6,468 nucleotides of DNA from Clostridia bacterium (GCA_017935525.1 JAGBHJ010000022.1:1-6468); one strand, 5' to 3'; shown: positions 1 through 6,198, counted from the first letter of the stretch. Program-made: numbers and translations. The notes: a model not told the origin generated them from the letters alone.

Positions 1-34
1 CATACCCTGCCATTTTCTTTTTACTGTCGGACAT
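1..34 (-). CDS. Start of an unidentified gene, cut off by the window edge
   Basis: Reading on the minus strand, an ATG at 34 opens a frame MSDSKKKMAGY that runs off the window after 11 codons. It is preceded by a purine-rich ribosome binding site GGGAGGGG (37-44), which sits rather close to the ATG, and by a near-consensus promoter about 60 bases further up. The combination of promoter, leader, Shine-Dalgarno and ATG makes a real gene start likely. The peptide is too short and too lysine-rich to assign a family. It does not match the start of ribosomal protein S20, which often neighbours holA in Bacillota. A second in-frame ATG (codon 8) lacks its own binding site. Confidence 0.5.
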   Translation of the reverse strand, partial: MSDSKKKMAGY

Positions 35-42
35 AGCCCCTC

Positions 43-85
43 CCGATACCAACGTGATCGGACAGCACCGCTTTATCCGCGGCAC
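43..85 (-). promoter_or_regulatory. Leader with two hairpins upstream of the left-edge gene
   Basis: The untranslated leader (about 91 to 35) can form two stem-loops in the transcript. The first is GTGCCGC/GCGGTGC (65-85; 7 pairs, two of them G-U; 7-base loop). The second is CCGAT/ATCGG (43-61; 5 pairs; 9-base loop). The 3' arm of the second overlaps the first two bases of the GGGAGGGG ribosome binding site, so folding could partly mask translation initiation. The structures are read directly from complementarity. A regulatory role is inference, and no known riboswitch class was recognised. Confidence 0.35.
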
Positions 86-97
86 TCCTTACAGACT

Positions 98-126
98 ATT
101 ATAACACAAAAATCCAACAATTTCAA
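98..126 (-). promoter_or_regulatory. SigA-type promoter for the left-edge gene
   Basis: On the minus strand, -35 TTGAAA (121-126) and a perfect -10 TATAAT (98-103) are separated by exactly 17 bases. Transcription would start near 91, leaving a leader of about 57 bases before the ATG at 34. The -35 box begins only four bases after the stop codon of the DUF1294 gene, so the downstream gene has its own promoter although it is co-directional with the holA operon. No terminator separates them, so some read-through from the operon is also expected. Confidence 0.8.
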
Positions 127-130
127 TAGT

Positions 131-448
131 TTATACTATCAAAGTTACTTTGTATAAAAAATAAATAGCCGCAAGATCAAGCACAAGACATACTGGGACT
201 CCTATAACGAATTTCATATGCTTGGTTTTGTGGCGGAATACCACCATACCCATATGAATTCCGCAGGCACCCAGCATTACCGCCAGCATCATCAGCATAC
301 TTTCGGGTATTCTGGAATGCGCCGTCCCGCCCTTGCGCTTATTCCCGGGCTTAGCGTTTACAATGGCTATGCGCTTGTCGATACCCATCATCACAAAGGC
401 AATGACGTTTATCACCGCAAAATACAAAAACAAAAATACGTCCGACAT
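131..448 (-). CDS. DUF1294 family small membrane protein
   Basis: A 105-residue integral membrane protein of unknown function. Family hallmarks are visible in order: an N-terminal hydrophobic helix (about 3-22) ending in the signature Asp-Lys (24-25, MGIDKR); the RIPE motif (46-49) opening the second helix (about 50-70); the basic RHKTKHMKF motif (72-80); then a third helix (about 81-101). The segment between DK and RIPE is about 20 residues, whereas family members as I recall them usually have about 8-10; the extra stretch is rich in Lys and Gly. The ATG shares one base with the holA stop (TAATG), and a GTGAGG-type ribosome binding site lies within the end of holA, so translation is probably coupled. 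Location would be the cytoplasmic membrane. No enzymatic function is claimed. Confidence 0.88.
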   Translation of the reverse strand: MSDVFLFLYFAVINVIAFVMMGIDKRIAIVNAKPGNKRKGGTAHSRIPESMLMMLAVMLGACGIHMGMVVFRHKTKHMKFVIGVPVCLVLDLAAIYFLYKVTLIV

Positions 449-1446
449 TATTTTTTTGCCTCACAAAGCTTTACTATCAGCATTTCAAATGCCGACCTTG
501 CCTCAGCTCTACCCGTTTTTACCTGCCTGTCTACCTCAAGGCACATGGACAATGCGTCCTTGCAGGAGCCTACCGTAAAGTTTGCCGCCTGGCGCTTGAC
601 CTTGTCGTAAACAAATGGCTTTAACGCCAGCTTTTCCATTGTCTCCTTTTGGGACATTCCGCTTTGATTACAACCGAGATAACGCAGTATCAGCTGAAGC
701 TGTCTTTCCACCAATGCCAAAAGCTGAAAAGCCTCCGAACCATCGTTAAGCAGCAACGCAGTCTGGCGGTATGCCTCTGCGGTCTTTTTTGCCGCCACAG
801 CATCCACCAGAGCAAACACTCCGTGCTCGGGAGTATGGGCGATCATCTCGTCGATGTCGTTTCTTGTAACAGCATCCTCCTCCGTTGAGCTTGCCACCTT
901 GCCGACCTCGTTCTGCAGGGAAAACAAGTCCTCACCCGCCATCGATATGAGGTATTCTGCATCGGAGGGAGTGATCCTTTTGCCGTTATTTTTGAATTCT
1001 CTTACCACCCATTTTATAAGGTCAGCCTTTTCCGGCTTGTCAAAGCTGACAAGGTCTGCCACTGCCTCTATCTTTTTTACGCAGCCCAGTCTTTTGTCCG
1101 TTTTGCCGCTGACCGCAATTATAATGAGTACTGTTTCGTCAGCCTCCTCACAAAGCTTTACAAAGCCCTCGTCCTTAAAAATGGCGTTATCGGGCTTTAC
1201 GTTAAGCAATACCAGTTTTCTCTCCGACATAAAAGCAGGCGCACTGAGGCAGGGCAATATGCTGTCGTAGGTTGCGGTAGCATCGTCAAAAACGCTTAAG
1301 TCAAAATCCAGCATGGACGGCTCAACGTAAGCCTTTTTCAATCTTTCTATTACCGTATTCTTGACGTATTCCTCATCACCCGACAATACGCACACGGGCT
1401 TGATATCGGCAGAGCCGATAAGCTTTATATAATCCTTATAATCCAT
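448..1446 (-). CDS. holA: DNA polymerase III subunit delta (clamp loader)
   Basis: The delta subunit opens the beta sliding clamp within the DnaX clamp-loader complex in the cytoplasm. The 332-residue length fits the family (about 330-345). Visible features: the degenerate P-loop region LSGDEEYV (21-28), which binds no ATP in this subunit; the RKLVLL strand; the middle segment with DKRLGCVKK, where delta proteins carry DKR; the SLQNEVGKV helix typical of domain II; and the C-terminal collar helices around VFALVDAVAAKK and ALVERQLQLILR. The ATG at 1446 was chosen over an upstream GTG at 1458 because the ribosome binding site GGGGAGGT (1457-1464) overlaps that GTG but lies 10 bases from the ATG. 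It starts 28 bases after the DUF1667 stop and overlaps the DUF1294 gene by one base. No promoter of its own was seen in the gap. Confidence 0.94.
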   Translation of the reverse strand: MDYKDYIKLIGSADIKPVCVLSGDEEYVKNTVIERLKKAYVEPSMLDFDLSVFDDATATYDSILPCLSAPAFMSERKLVLLNVKPDNAIFKDEGFVKLCEEADETVLIIIAVSGKTDKRLGCVKKIEAVADLVSFDKPEKADLIKWVVREFKNNGKRITPSDAEYLISMAGEDLFSLQNEVGKVASSTEEDAVTRNDIDEMIAHTPEHGVFALVDAVAAKKTAEAYRQTALLLNDGSEAFQLLALVERQLQLILRYLGCNQSGMSQKETMEKLALKPFVYDKVKRQAANFTVGSCKDALSMCLEVDRQVKTGRAEARSAFEMLIVKLCEAKK

Positions 1447-1474
1447 TTCTGCCGACACCTCCCCTTATGCTTTC

Positions 1475-1849
1475 TTATACCTTTTCCACCACGCAGGTGG
1501 ACACTATATCCGCACCTGTGCCGAGAATATTCTCTACCAACACGTCGCCCACCTTTACGGGTGCGTTTACCTTTACGCTGTACAGAGCCTTTACCGCATC
1601 CTTCATCATGCCCTTGGGTATGGGCTTTGACGTTTTTACGGACGCCAGCTTAAACTCGCCGCCGACAACCGCCACGGAGGACGTAAGTATTCTTTCGGGA
1701 GCTGTGACCTCTGCCGTTGCGTACGTTATTCCGTTCTTGCACTTATATCCTTCCAGCTTTGCAATGCTGCCATCCTCTGCAAAGGACACCTTTATGTCGC
1801 ATCCGTTGGGGCAAGCAATACAAGTTATAACGGTATCTTCTCTTTTCAT
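1475..1849 (-). CDS. DUF1667 protein, probable iron-sulfur small subunit of a flavoenzyme complex
   Basis: A 124-residue protein with the N-terminal motif TCIACPNGCDI, giving Cys10, Cys13 and Cys17 (C-x2-C-x3-C), and a fourth cysteine at 37 in GYKCKNG. This four-cysteine set defines the DUF1667 family and resembles the [4Fe-4S] site at the N-terminus of molybdopterin oxidoreductases. Cluster binding is inference. A further Cys119 lies near the end. No transmembrane segment or signal peptide is seen. The ATG at 1849 follows a GAAGGAAGGG ribosome binding site and places the cysteine motif at the usual distance from the N-terminus; an upstream TTG (1882) would only add an unconserved tail. It lies 36 bases after the oxidoreductase gene. 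This gene order is shared with glycerol-3-phosphate dehydrogenase-like loci in other anaerobes, which suggests it is an electron-transfer partner of the two flavoproteins. Confidence 0.87.
   Translation of the reverse strand: MKREDTVITCIACPNGCDIKVSFAEDGSIAKLEGYKCKNGITYATAEVTAPERILTSSVAVVGGEFKLASVKTSKPIPKGMMKDAVKALYSVKVNAPVKVGDVLVENILGTGADIVSTCVVEKV
1485..1501 (-). other. Hairpin at the end of the DUF1667 gene, before holA
   Basis: The minus-strand transcript contains TCCACC-TGCGT-GGTGGA, a perfect 6-pair stem with a 5-base loop, ending 7 bases before the DUF1667 stop codon and about 38 bases before the holA ATG. It is followed by A-rich rather than U-rich sequence, so it is not an intrinsic terminator. 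It could act as an mRNA processing or stability boundary between the redox genes and holA, or be a by-product of the codons used. Function is unproven. Confidence 0.3.
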
Positions 1850-1885
1850 AATAATTATAACCCTTCCTTCCGGTTTTTGCAAGTA

Positions 1886-3142
1886 TTATTCTTCTATTCC
1901 AATACGAAGCTGACTTGCGGAGTCAATATCCATCTGTGCCAGCTTGATCTTTTCCATCTCGCCAGGTGTCAATATGCTCTTTTTGAAGGAGCGCACAAGT
2001 CTGTCACCGTCGTAAACCGTGATACGTGCATCCTTATACACCTTGCCCACTCTGAACATAAAGTCCGCAGTCTTTCTGTCGCAATTCTTATGCACCGTGC
2101 TGGGCACAACGTAACGAACGCCGTTTTCGGGGATGACCTCAATAGCCTCGCCCTCGTTCTTTTTGCCCTTGATGTAATCCGCCGCGCACTTGCCCGCATT
2201 GTTTGACTCGATGGTAACAAAGTCAACAAGGTCATGCACGTGAACAACGTTACCGCAGGCAAACACGCCGTCCATATTTGTGGACATATTGTCATCCACA
2301 AACAATCCGCCCGTAACAGGGTTCAGCTCAACGCCTGCACCCTTGGACAGCTCGTTTTCGGGAATAAGACCTACGGAAAGCACCAGCATATCGCACTGAA
2401 CGTATTCCTCCGTACCGGGTATGGGCTGCTTTTTCTCGTCAACCTTGGCAACCGTTACACCAGTTACTCTGTCCTTGCCGTGAATGTTGACAACCGTGTG
2501 GTCAAGGTAAAGCGGAATGCCGTAGTCGTCAAGACATTGAACGATATTTCTCTTAAGACCGCTGGAATAGCTCATAAGCTCATACACAGCCTTTACGTTT
2601 ACACCCTCAAGAGTAAGCCTTCTTGCCATTATCAAGCCGATGTCGCCCGAACCAAGAATAACCGCTTCCTTGCCGGGTACAAAGCCGTCAATATTGATAA
2701 GTCTTTGTACCAAGCCTGCAGTATATACACCTGCAGGGCGCTCACCTGTAAGCATTATTGCAGGGCGGGACTTTTCTCTGCATCCCATGGCAAGCACGAT
2801 AGCCTTTGCCTTGTAGAACACCATGCCGTCATCGGGCGAAACAGTCCTTACGATCTTATCCCCCGTAATGTCGAGCACAAATGTGTTGAGCTTTATTTCT
2901 ATACCCAGCTCCTTTGCCTTTTCCTCGTAACGTGCGGCATACTCGGGGCCTGTAAGTCTTTCGCCAAACATCTGCAAGCCAAAGCCGTCATGTATGCACT
3001 GGCGGAGCACGCCGCCTGCGTATTTGTCACGCTCTATGATAACTATATCGTCTATTCCGTTTTCCTTTGCGGTAATTGCCGCCGCAAGTCCTGCAGGGCC
3101 TCCGCCGACGATGACAAGGTCCTTATCTATACAAATATCCAC
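1886..3142 (-). CDS. NAD(P)/FAD-dependent oxidoreductase, second flavoprotein of the GlpA-like module
   Basis: A soluble two-dinucleotide-fold flavoprotein of 418 residues (Pyr_redox_2 fold). The first Rossmann motif GGGPAG (13-18) with an acidic residue at 37 binds FAD. The family signature LRQCIHDGFG (46-55) follows. The central part holds MGCREKSR, GERPAGVYTAG and the second nucleotide motif GSGDIG, and the FAD-closing motif is ACGNV. No CxxC redox disulfide of the thioredoxin-reductase type is present. The GTG at 3142 was preferred: an AGGAG site (3151-3155) lies 8 bases before it, whereas the GTG at 3151 overlaps that site. The GTG at 3151 would instead give a four-base GTGA overlap with the upstream gene. 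Related proteins pair with DAO-type dehydrogenases and may pass electrons to NAD(P) or a quinone. The substrate is not predictable. Placed centrally in a three-gene module, analogous in position to GlpB. Confidence 0.9.
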   Translation of the reverse strand: MDICIDKDLVIVGGGPAGLAAAITAKENGIDDIVIIERDKYAGGVLRQCIHDGFGLQMFGERLTGPEYAARYEEKAKELGIEIKLNTFVLDITGDKIVRTVSPDDGMVFYKAKAIVLAMGCREKSRPAIMLTGERPAGVYTAGLVQRLINIDGFVPGKEAVILGSGDIGLIMARRLTLEGVNVKAVYELMSYSSGLKRNIVQCLDDYGIPLYLDHTVVNIHGKDRVTGVTVAKVDEKKQPIPGTEEYVQCDMLVLSVGLIPENELSKGAGVELNPVTGGLFVDDNMSTNMDGVFACGNVVHVHDLVDFVTIESNNAGKCAADYIKGKKNEGEAIEVIPENGVRYVVPSTVHKNCDRKTADFMFRVGKVYKDARITVYDGDRLVRSFKKSILTPGEMEKIKLAQMDIDSASQLRIGIEE

Positions 3143-3147
3143 CTTGA

Positions 3148-4584
3148 TCACTCCTCTCTCAACGTGCGGTAAAGCATCTTTGAATCTTCATTCTGCTTTC
3201 TGATCTCTGTTTGACTTACGCCCAGCTCCCTTGCCAATATCTCTATAACTCTTGACGTACAGAAGCCGCCCTGGCATCTTCCCATACCTGCTCTTACACG
3301 CATCTTTACGCCGTCAACAGTTACTGCGCCTGCGGGTCTTCTGATAGCGTCAAGTATCTCACCCTCCGTTACCTGCTCGCAGCGGCAAACGATCTTGCCG
3401 TATGCAGGCTCCTTTGCAATGAGCGCGTTTGCATCTGCCTGGGACATAAGGCGGGGCTTCTTTTCAGCAGGGCGGTTCATCACGTATGTCTTCTTTGTTG
3501 ACATTTCGATACCGCAATCCTTCATAATGCCCACCAGATACTCCGCAATAGCGGGTGATGAGGTAAGTCCGGGAGATTCAATACCTGCCACGTTGAACAA
3601 ACGAGGATTTGCCTTGCTCTGTCCGATAACAAAATCCCCCGTTGTGGGCACAGAACGCACTCCCGCAAACATGGTTATAAGCTTTCTTTCGTTGACCGTG
3701 GGAACGGACCTCTTTGCGCCCCTTATTGCCTCTGCAATGCCGTCCTTTGTGGTGGACTTGTCGTACATATCGTCCACGTTGTGTGACGTGGGTCCCAAAA
3801 GCACGTTGCCGTCGATAGTGGGAGAAACCAAAATACCCTTGCCCATCTTTGACGGCATCTGGAAAATAACGCTGTTTACGATGCCGCTTTCGCTCTTGTC
3901 AAGAATAAGGTATTCACCCTTTCTCGCAATTATATCAAAGCTGTCATCACCAAGCATTCTTGCGATCTTTGCGGAGTTTACACCTGCCGCATTTACAACG
4001 TACTTTGCCTCGTATACGCCCTTGTCCGTATCGATACGGATATAGTCTCCCATATCCTCCATGCCGATAACGGTGTGGGCTCTCAAAAACTCAACGCCGT
4101 TTGTGCAAGCAAGCTCCGTGGATGCAATCGCCATCTTGTAGGGGCTTATGATACCCGTTGTACCTGAGTGCAGGGCGCTGGTAACGTCCTTGCTGATGTT
4201 GGGCTCTCTTTTGAGGAGCTCATCGCCCGAAACAATGGACAAATGCTCAACGCCGTTCGTCAAGCCTCTCTGATACAGCTCATACGCCTTTTTGTCGTCA
4301 TCCTCGCCAAATGCGATAACGTACGCACCGCACCTGTCGTAGTCAATGTGGAGTCTTTCTGCCATTTCAAGCATCATTTCCGTTCCTCTTACGTTGAGCT
4401 TTGCCTTAAGAGTGCCGGGGATGGGGTCATACCCACCGTGCACGATGCCGCTGTTGGCTCTGCTGCATCCGTTTGCAGGATCAAGGCTTTTTTCCGCAAT
4501 GGCAATTTTCAAATCGTACTTTGAAAGCTCCAGCGCAATAAAGCCACCCGATACTCCGCTTCCTATAATAAATATATCATACAT
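3148..4584 (-). CDS. GlpA-like FAD-dependent dehydrogenase with C-terminal BFD [2Fe-2S] domain
   Basis: A 478-residue fusion of a DAO-type FAD dehydrogenase and a BFD-like iron-sulfur domain. The Rossmann motif GSGVSG is at residues 8-13 with Glu31 for the FAD ribose. The substrate/FAD segment SRANSGIVHGGYD (41-53) is typical of the COG0579 group, which includes glycerol-3-phosphate dehydrogenases and L-2-hydroxyglutarate oxidases. The C-terminus has VCRCEQVTEGEI and GMGRCQGGFC, giving Cys400, Cys402, Cys437 and Cys442 (C-x-C-x34-C-x4-C), the [2Fe-2S] ligand pattern also found at the end of GlpA. The ATG at 4584 starts right at the first Rossmann strand with a GGATGG site 11 bases before. An ATG at 4599 adds MGSDK and has AAGGA 16 bases upstream, so the start is uncertain. 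The likely role is oxidation of a hydroxy-acid or glycerol 3-phosphate. Glycerol kinase and facilitator genes are absent here, so the substrate remains open. Confidence 0.9.
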   Translation of the reverse strand: MYDIFIIGSGVSGGFIALELSKYDLKIAIAEKSLDPANGCSRANSGIVHGGYDPIPGTLKAKLNVRGTEMMLEMAERLHIDYDRCGAYVIAFGEDDDKKAYELYQRGLTNGVEHLSIVSGDELLKREPNISKDVTSALHSGTTGIISPYKMAIASTELACTNGVEFLRAHTVIGMEDMGDYIRIDTDKGVYEAKYVVNAAGVNSAKIARMLGDDSFDIIARKGEYLILDKSESGIVNSVIFQMPSKMGKGILVSPTIDGNVLLGPTSHNVDDMYDKSTTKDGIAEAIRGAKRSVPTVNERKLITMFAGVRSVPTTGDFVIGQSKANPRLFNVAGIESPGLTSSPAIAEYLVGIMKDCGIEMSTKKTYVMNRPAEKKPRLMSQADANALIAKEPAYGKIVCRCEQVTEGEILDAIRRPAGAVTVDGVKMRVRAGMGRCQGGFCTSRVIEILARELGVSQTEIRKQNEDSKMLYRTLREE

Positions 4585-4598
4585 TTTGTCTGAACCCA

Positions 4599-4613
4599 TC
4601 CGCTATCTGCGGA
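4599..4613 (-). promoter_or_regulatory. Small hairpin between a Shine-Dalgarno-like site and the start codon region
   Basis: TCCGC-AGATA-GCGGA forms a perfect 5-pair stem with a 5-base loop. It lies between AAGGA (4616-4620) and the candidate ATG at 4599, and includes the first base of that ATG. Unfolded, the AAGGA is 16 bases from this ATG, too far for normal initiation; folding would remove most of that distance. The alternative is that translation starts at 4584 and the hairpin is incidental. Confidence 0.35.
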
Positions 4614-4647
4614 AGTCCTTTCGAAAAATTTTATTTTATCGGTTATA

Positions 4648-4687
4648 GCCGTGTTTTTATTGCATAATAAACCACAAAAGCCACGGC
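4648..4687 (-). promoter_or_regulatory. Stem-loop near the 5' end of the redox operon leader
   Basis: The leader RNA can pair GCCGTG (4682-4687) with CACGGC (4648-4653) as a perfect 6-pair outer stem. It encloses an inner stem TTTATT-ATGC-AATAAA (4656-4671). A competing register pairs GTG just 5' of the inner stem with the same CAC. The structure begins about 8 bases after the predicted transcription start. There is no U-tract directly after the stem, so it is not a simple terminator. It could stabilise the 5' end of the mRNA or bind a regulator. No known riboswitch or GlpP-type antiterminator was recognised. Confidence 0.4.
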
Positions 4688-4701
4688 AATTTTTCTATTA
4701 T

Positions 4702-4730
4702 ATTTTACTCCAAATACCTTCGTTTTGCAA
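4702..4730 (-). promoter_or_regulatory. SigA-type promoter for the redox-holA operon
   Basis: On the minus strand, -35 TTGCAA (4725-4730) and -10 TAAAAT (4702-4707) are separated by 17 bases. An overlapping TATAAT five bases further down would need a 22-base spacer with this -35. Transcription would begin near 4695, giving a leader of about 95-110 bases before the first gene. It is the only convincing promoter seen upstream of the five-gene run ending at 131. Confidence 0.7.
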
Positions 4731-4735
4731 GACAT

Positions 4736-4758
4736 TTTTGCCCAAACAAAGGACAAAA
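4736..4758 (-). terminator. Weak hairpin after the transporter gene, possible terminator
   Basis: The minus-strand RNA can form TTTTGTCC-TTTGTTT-GGGCAAAA, an 8-pair stem (one U-G) with a 7-base loop, 15 bases after the transporter stop codon. The wobble pair is a mismatch on the opposite strand, which favours a minus-strand RNA. The usual U-tract is missing (the 3' flank is ATGTCTTG), so termination is probably inefficient. The plus strand has a T-rich flank but no gene to terminate. Confidence 0.35.
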
Positions 4759-4773
4759 TTTATTATTTACCCA

Positions 4774-6132
4774 TCAGATGGTAATAACGCCGAAGGCATT
4801 CAGCACCGACGATATCAATATAAGTAATATGCACACGGGCGCAACGTACTTGATGACCACGGCAAAAAGCCCCTTTGACTTAAATCTGCCGGACTCCTCC
4901 ACCTCGTCAATTATTGCCTTGGGCTTCAGCACGTAGCCCACAACGATGCATGTCACAAACGCCACCACGGGCATTATAATGTTATTGCTTATAAAGTCAA
5001 AGAAATCAAGGAACTGCATTCCCAATATTCTGACGCCATCCCACGCGCTGTAACCCAGCGATGACGGAATACCAAGCAACAAGCATACCGCCAGCACGAT
5101 AATGCAGGAAATCTTTCTGGGAAGCTTCAGCTTGTCCATAACGATGGAAACTATCGTCTCCATAAGCGATATTGCAGATGTCAACGCCGCCAAAAGTACC
5201 ATAACAAAGAAAGCAAAGCCTATCACGGAGCCTGCGGGCATTGTATCAAATATTTTGGGCAATGTCACAAACATCAACCCCGGACCCTGACCCAATGCGC
5301 TCTCATCACCGCCGGAGAATGCAAACACCGCAGGTATTATCATCAAGCCCGCAAGAAAAGCTATTCCCGTGTCAAATATCTCTATGTGATGAGTTGATTT
5401 TTCGATACTGATATCCTTTTTCATGTATGAGCCAAAGGTGATCATGATACCCATAGCCAATGACATTGAGTAGAACAGCTGACCCATGGCGGCAACCACC
5501 GTCATCATGGAGAATTTGGAAAAGTCGGGCATTATGTAATACAGAACGCCGTCCCATGCCCCGTCCATAGTGCAAATAGTATATACCGCAATAAAAACGG
5601 TGAGCACCACCAGCACGGGCATCATTACCTTGCTGACCTTTTCCACGCCCTTTTCCACGCCAAAAAGGACTATCACCGCGGTAATGCCTATAAACAGCGC
5701 AAACCAAGCCAAGGGCTCGCCCACCGTGGCAATGTAATTGTCAAAGAATTTACCCTCTGCCATTGCACCACCAAGGCCCGTCGCAAAGCCAACCACGTAC
5801 TTCATTACCCAGCCGCCTATGACGGAATAATACGGCAAAATTATCACGGGAACCACCGCCGCCAGCACACCTGCAAAGGAAAACCTCTTGTCCAGCTTTT
5901 TGAATGCACCTATAGCACTCAAGCCCGTTTTTCTGCCGATGGCGATCTCCGCTATCATAAGAGAAAAGCCAAACGTAACCGACAGAATTATATAAACCAG
6001 CAGAAAAATTCCGCCGCCGTACTTTGCCGCAAGGTACGGAAACCTCCATATATTGCCCAAGCCCACGGCAGAGCCTGCCGCAGCCAGTATAAAACCCAAT
6101 TTTCCGGTAAAAGATCCTCTGTTTGAAGTCAT
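4774..6132 (-). CDS. Sodium-dependent amino-acid transporter, NSS/SLC6 (SNF) family
   Basis: A 452-residue polytopic membrane protein with the LeuT fold and about 11-12 transmembrane helices, coupling amino acid uptake to sodium. The helix 1 signature AGSAVGLGNIWRFPY (19-33) retains Gly20, Ala22, Val23 and Asn27, which bind sodium and substrate in LeuT. Helix 3 has YYSVIGGW (101-108). The unwound part of helix 6 is FYSMSLAMG (220-228), with Ser222 where LeuT has Thr254. Helix 8 has AALTS (315-319), matching the second sodium site. Asp254 in helix 7 replaces the Asn of the first sodium site, a feature expected of chloride-independent bacterial members. The ATG at 6132 has an AAAGGGG site 8 bases upstream; a 30-residue upstream extension spans the promoter and was rejected. 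It is a separate transcription unit with its own promoter. The substrate is probably a hydrophobic or aromatic amino acid but cannot be fixed from sequence. Confidence 0.95.
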   Translation of the reverse strand: MTSNRGSFTGKLGFILAAAGSAVGLGNIWRFPYLAAKYGGGIFLLVYIILSVTFGFSLMIAEIAIGRKTGLSAIGAFKKLDKRFSFAGVLAAVVPVIILPYYSVIGGWVMKYVVGFATGLGGAMAEGKFFDNYIATVGEPLAWFALFIGITAVIVLFGVEKGVEKVSKVMMPVLVVLTVFIAVYTICTMDGAWDGVLYYIMPDFSKFSMMTVVAAMGQLFYSMSLAMGIMITFGSYMKKDISIEKSTHHIEIFDTGIAFLAGLMIIPAVFAFSGGDESALGQGPGLMFVTLPKIFDTMPAGSVIGFAFFVMVLLAALTSAISLMETIVSIVMDKLKLPRKISCIIVLAVCLLLGIPSSLGYSAWDGVRILGMQFLDFFDFISNNIIMPVVAFVTCIVVGYVLKPKAIIDEVEESGRFKSKGLFAVVIKYVAPVCILLILISSVLNAFGVITI

Positions 6133-6169
6133 TGTAATTACCCCTTTCCCAAACAACAAGACAAAGTAT

Positions 6170-6198
6170 ATTTTAACATATATTAACAATTTTGTCAA
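6170..6198 (-). promoter_or_regulatory. Strong extended -10 SigA-type promoter for the transporter
   Basis: A perfect -35 TTGACA (6193-6198), a 17-base spacer and -10 TAAAAT (6170-6175) preceded by TG (an extended -10). Transcription would start near 6163, leaving a leader of about 30 bases. Two copies of TGTTAA exactly 10 bases apart (6173-6178 and 6183-6188) lie within the spacer and the -10, on one face of the helix, and could be an operator. Confidence 0.85.

Noticed and set aside
1523..1534. Perfect 12-base palindrome GAGAATATTCTC
   Set aside because: It lies within DUF1667 coding sequence, in codons for conserved-looking residues, with no flanking promoter or repeat; chance is sufficient.
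2234..3172. A 312-codon open frame on the plus strand opposite the oxidoreductase gene
   Set aside because: It lies antisense to a clear flavoprotein gene, has no ribosome binding site or promoter, and its translation shows no domain; it is rich in His, Cys and Asn in the way shadow frames are.
3395..4045. A 216-codon plus-strand open frame
   Set aside because: It is antisense to the GlpA-like dehydrogenase with no initiation signals and no recognisable protein family.
4702..4730. CcpA (cre) site overlapping the redox operon promoter
   Set aside because: TTGCAAAACG resembles the left half of a cre site but has one base too many before the CG, and the right half does not match.
6171..6189. 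Rex redox-repressor operator at the transporter promoter
   Set aside because: One half-site TTGTTAA is present, but the partner needed at four bases distance is in direct rather than inverted orientation.
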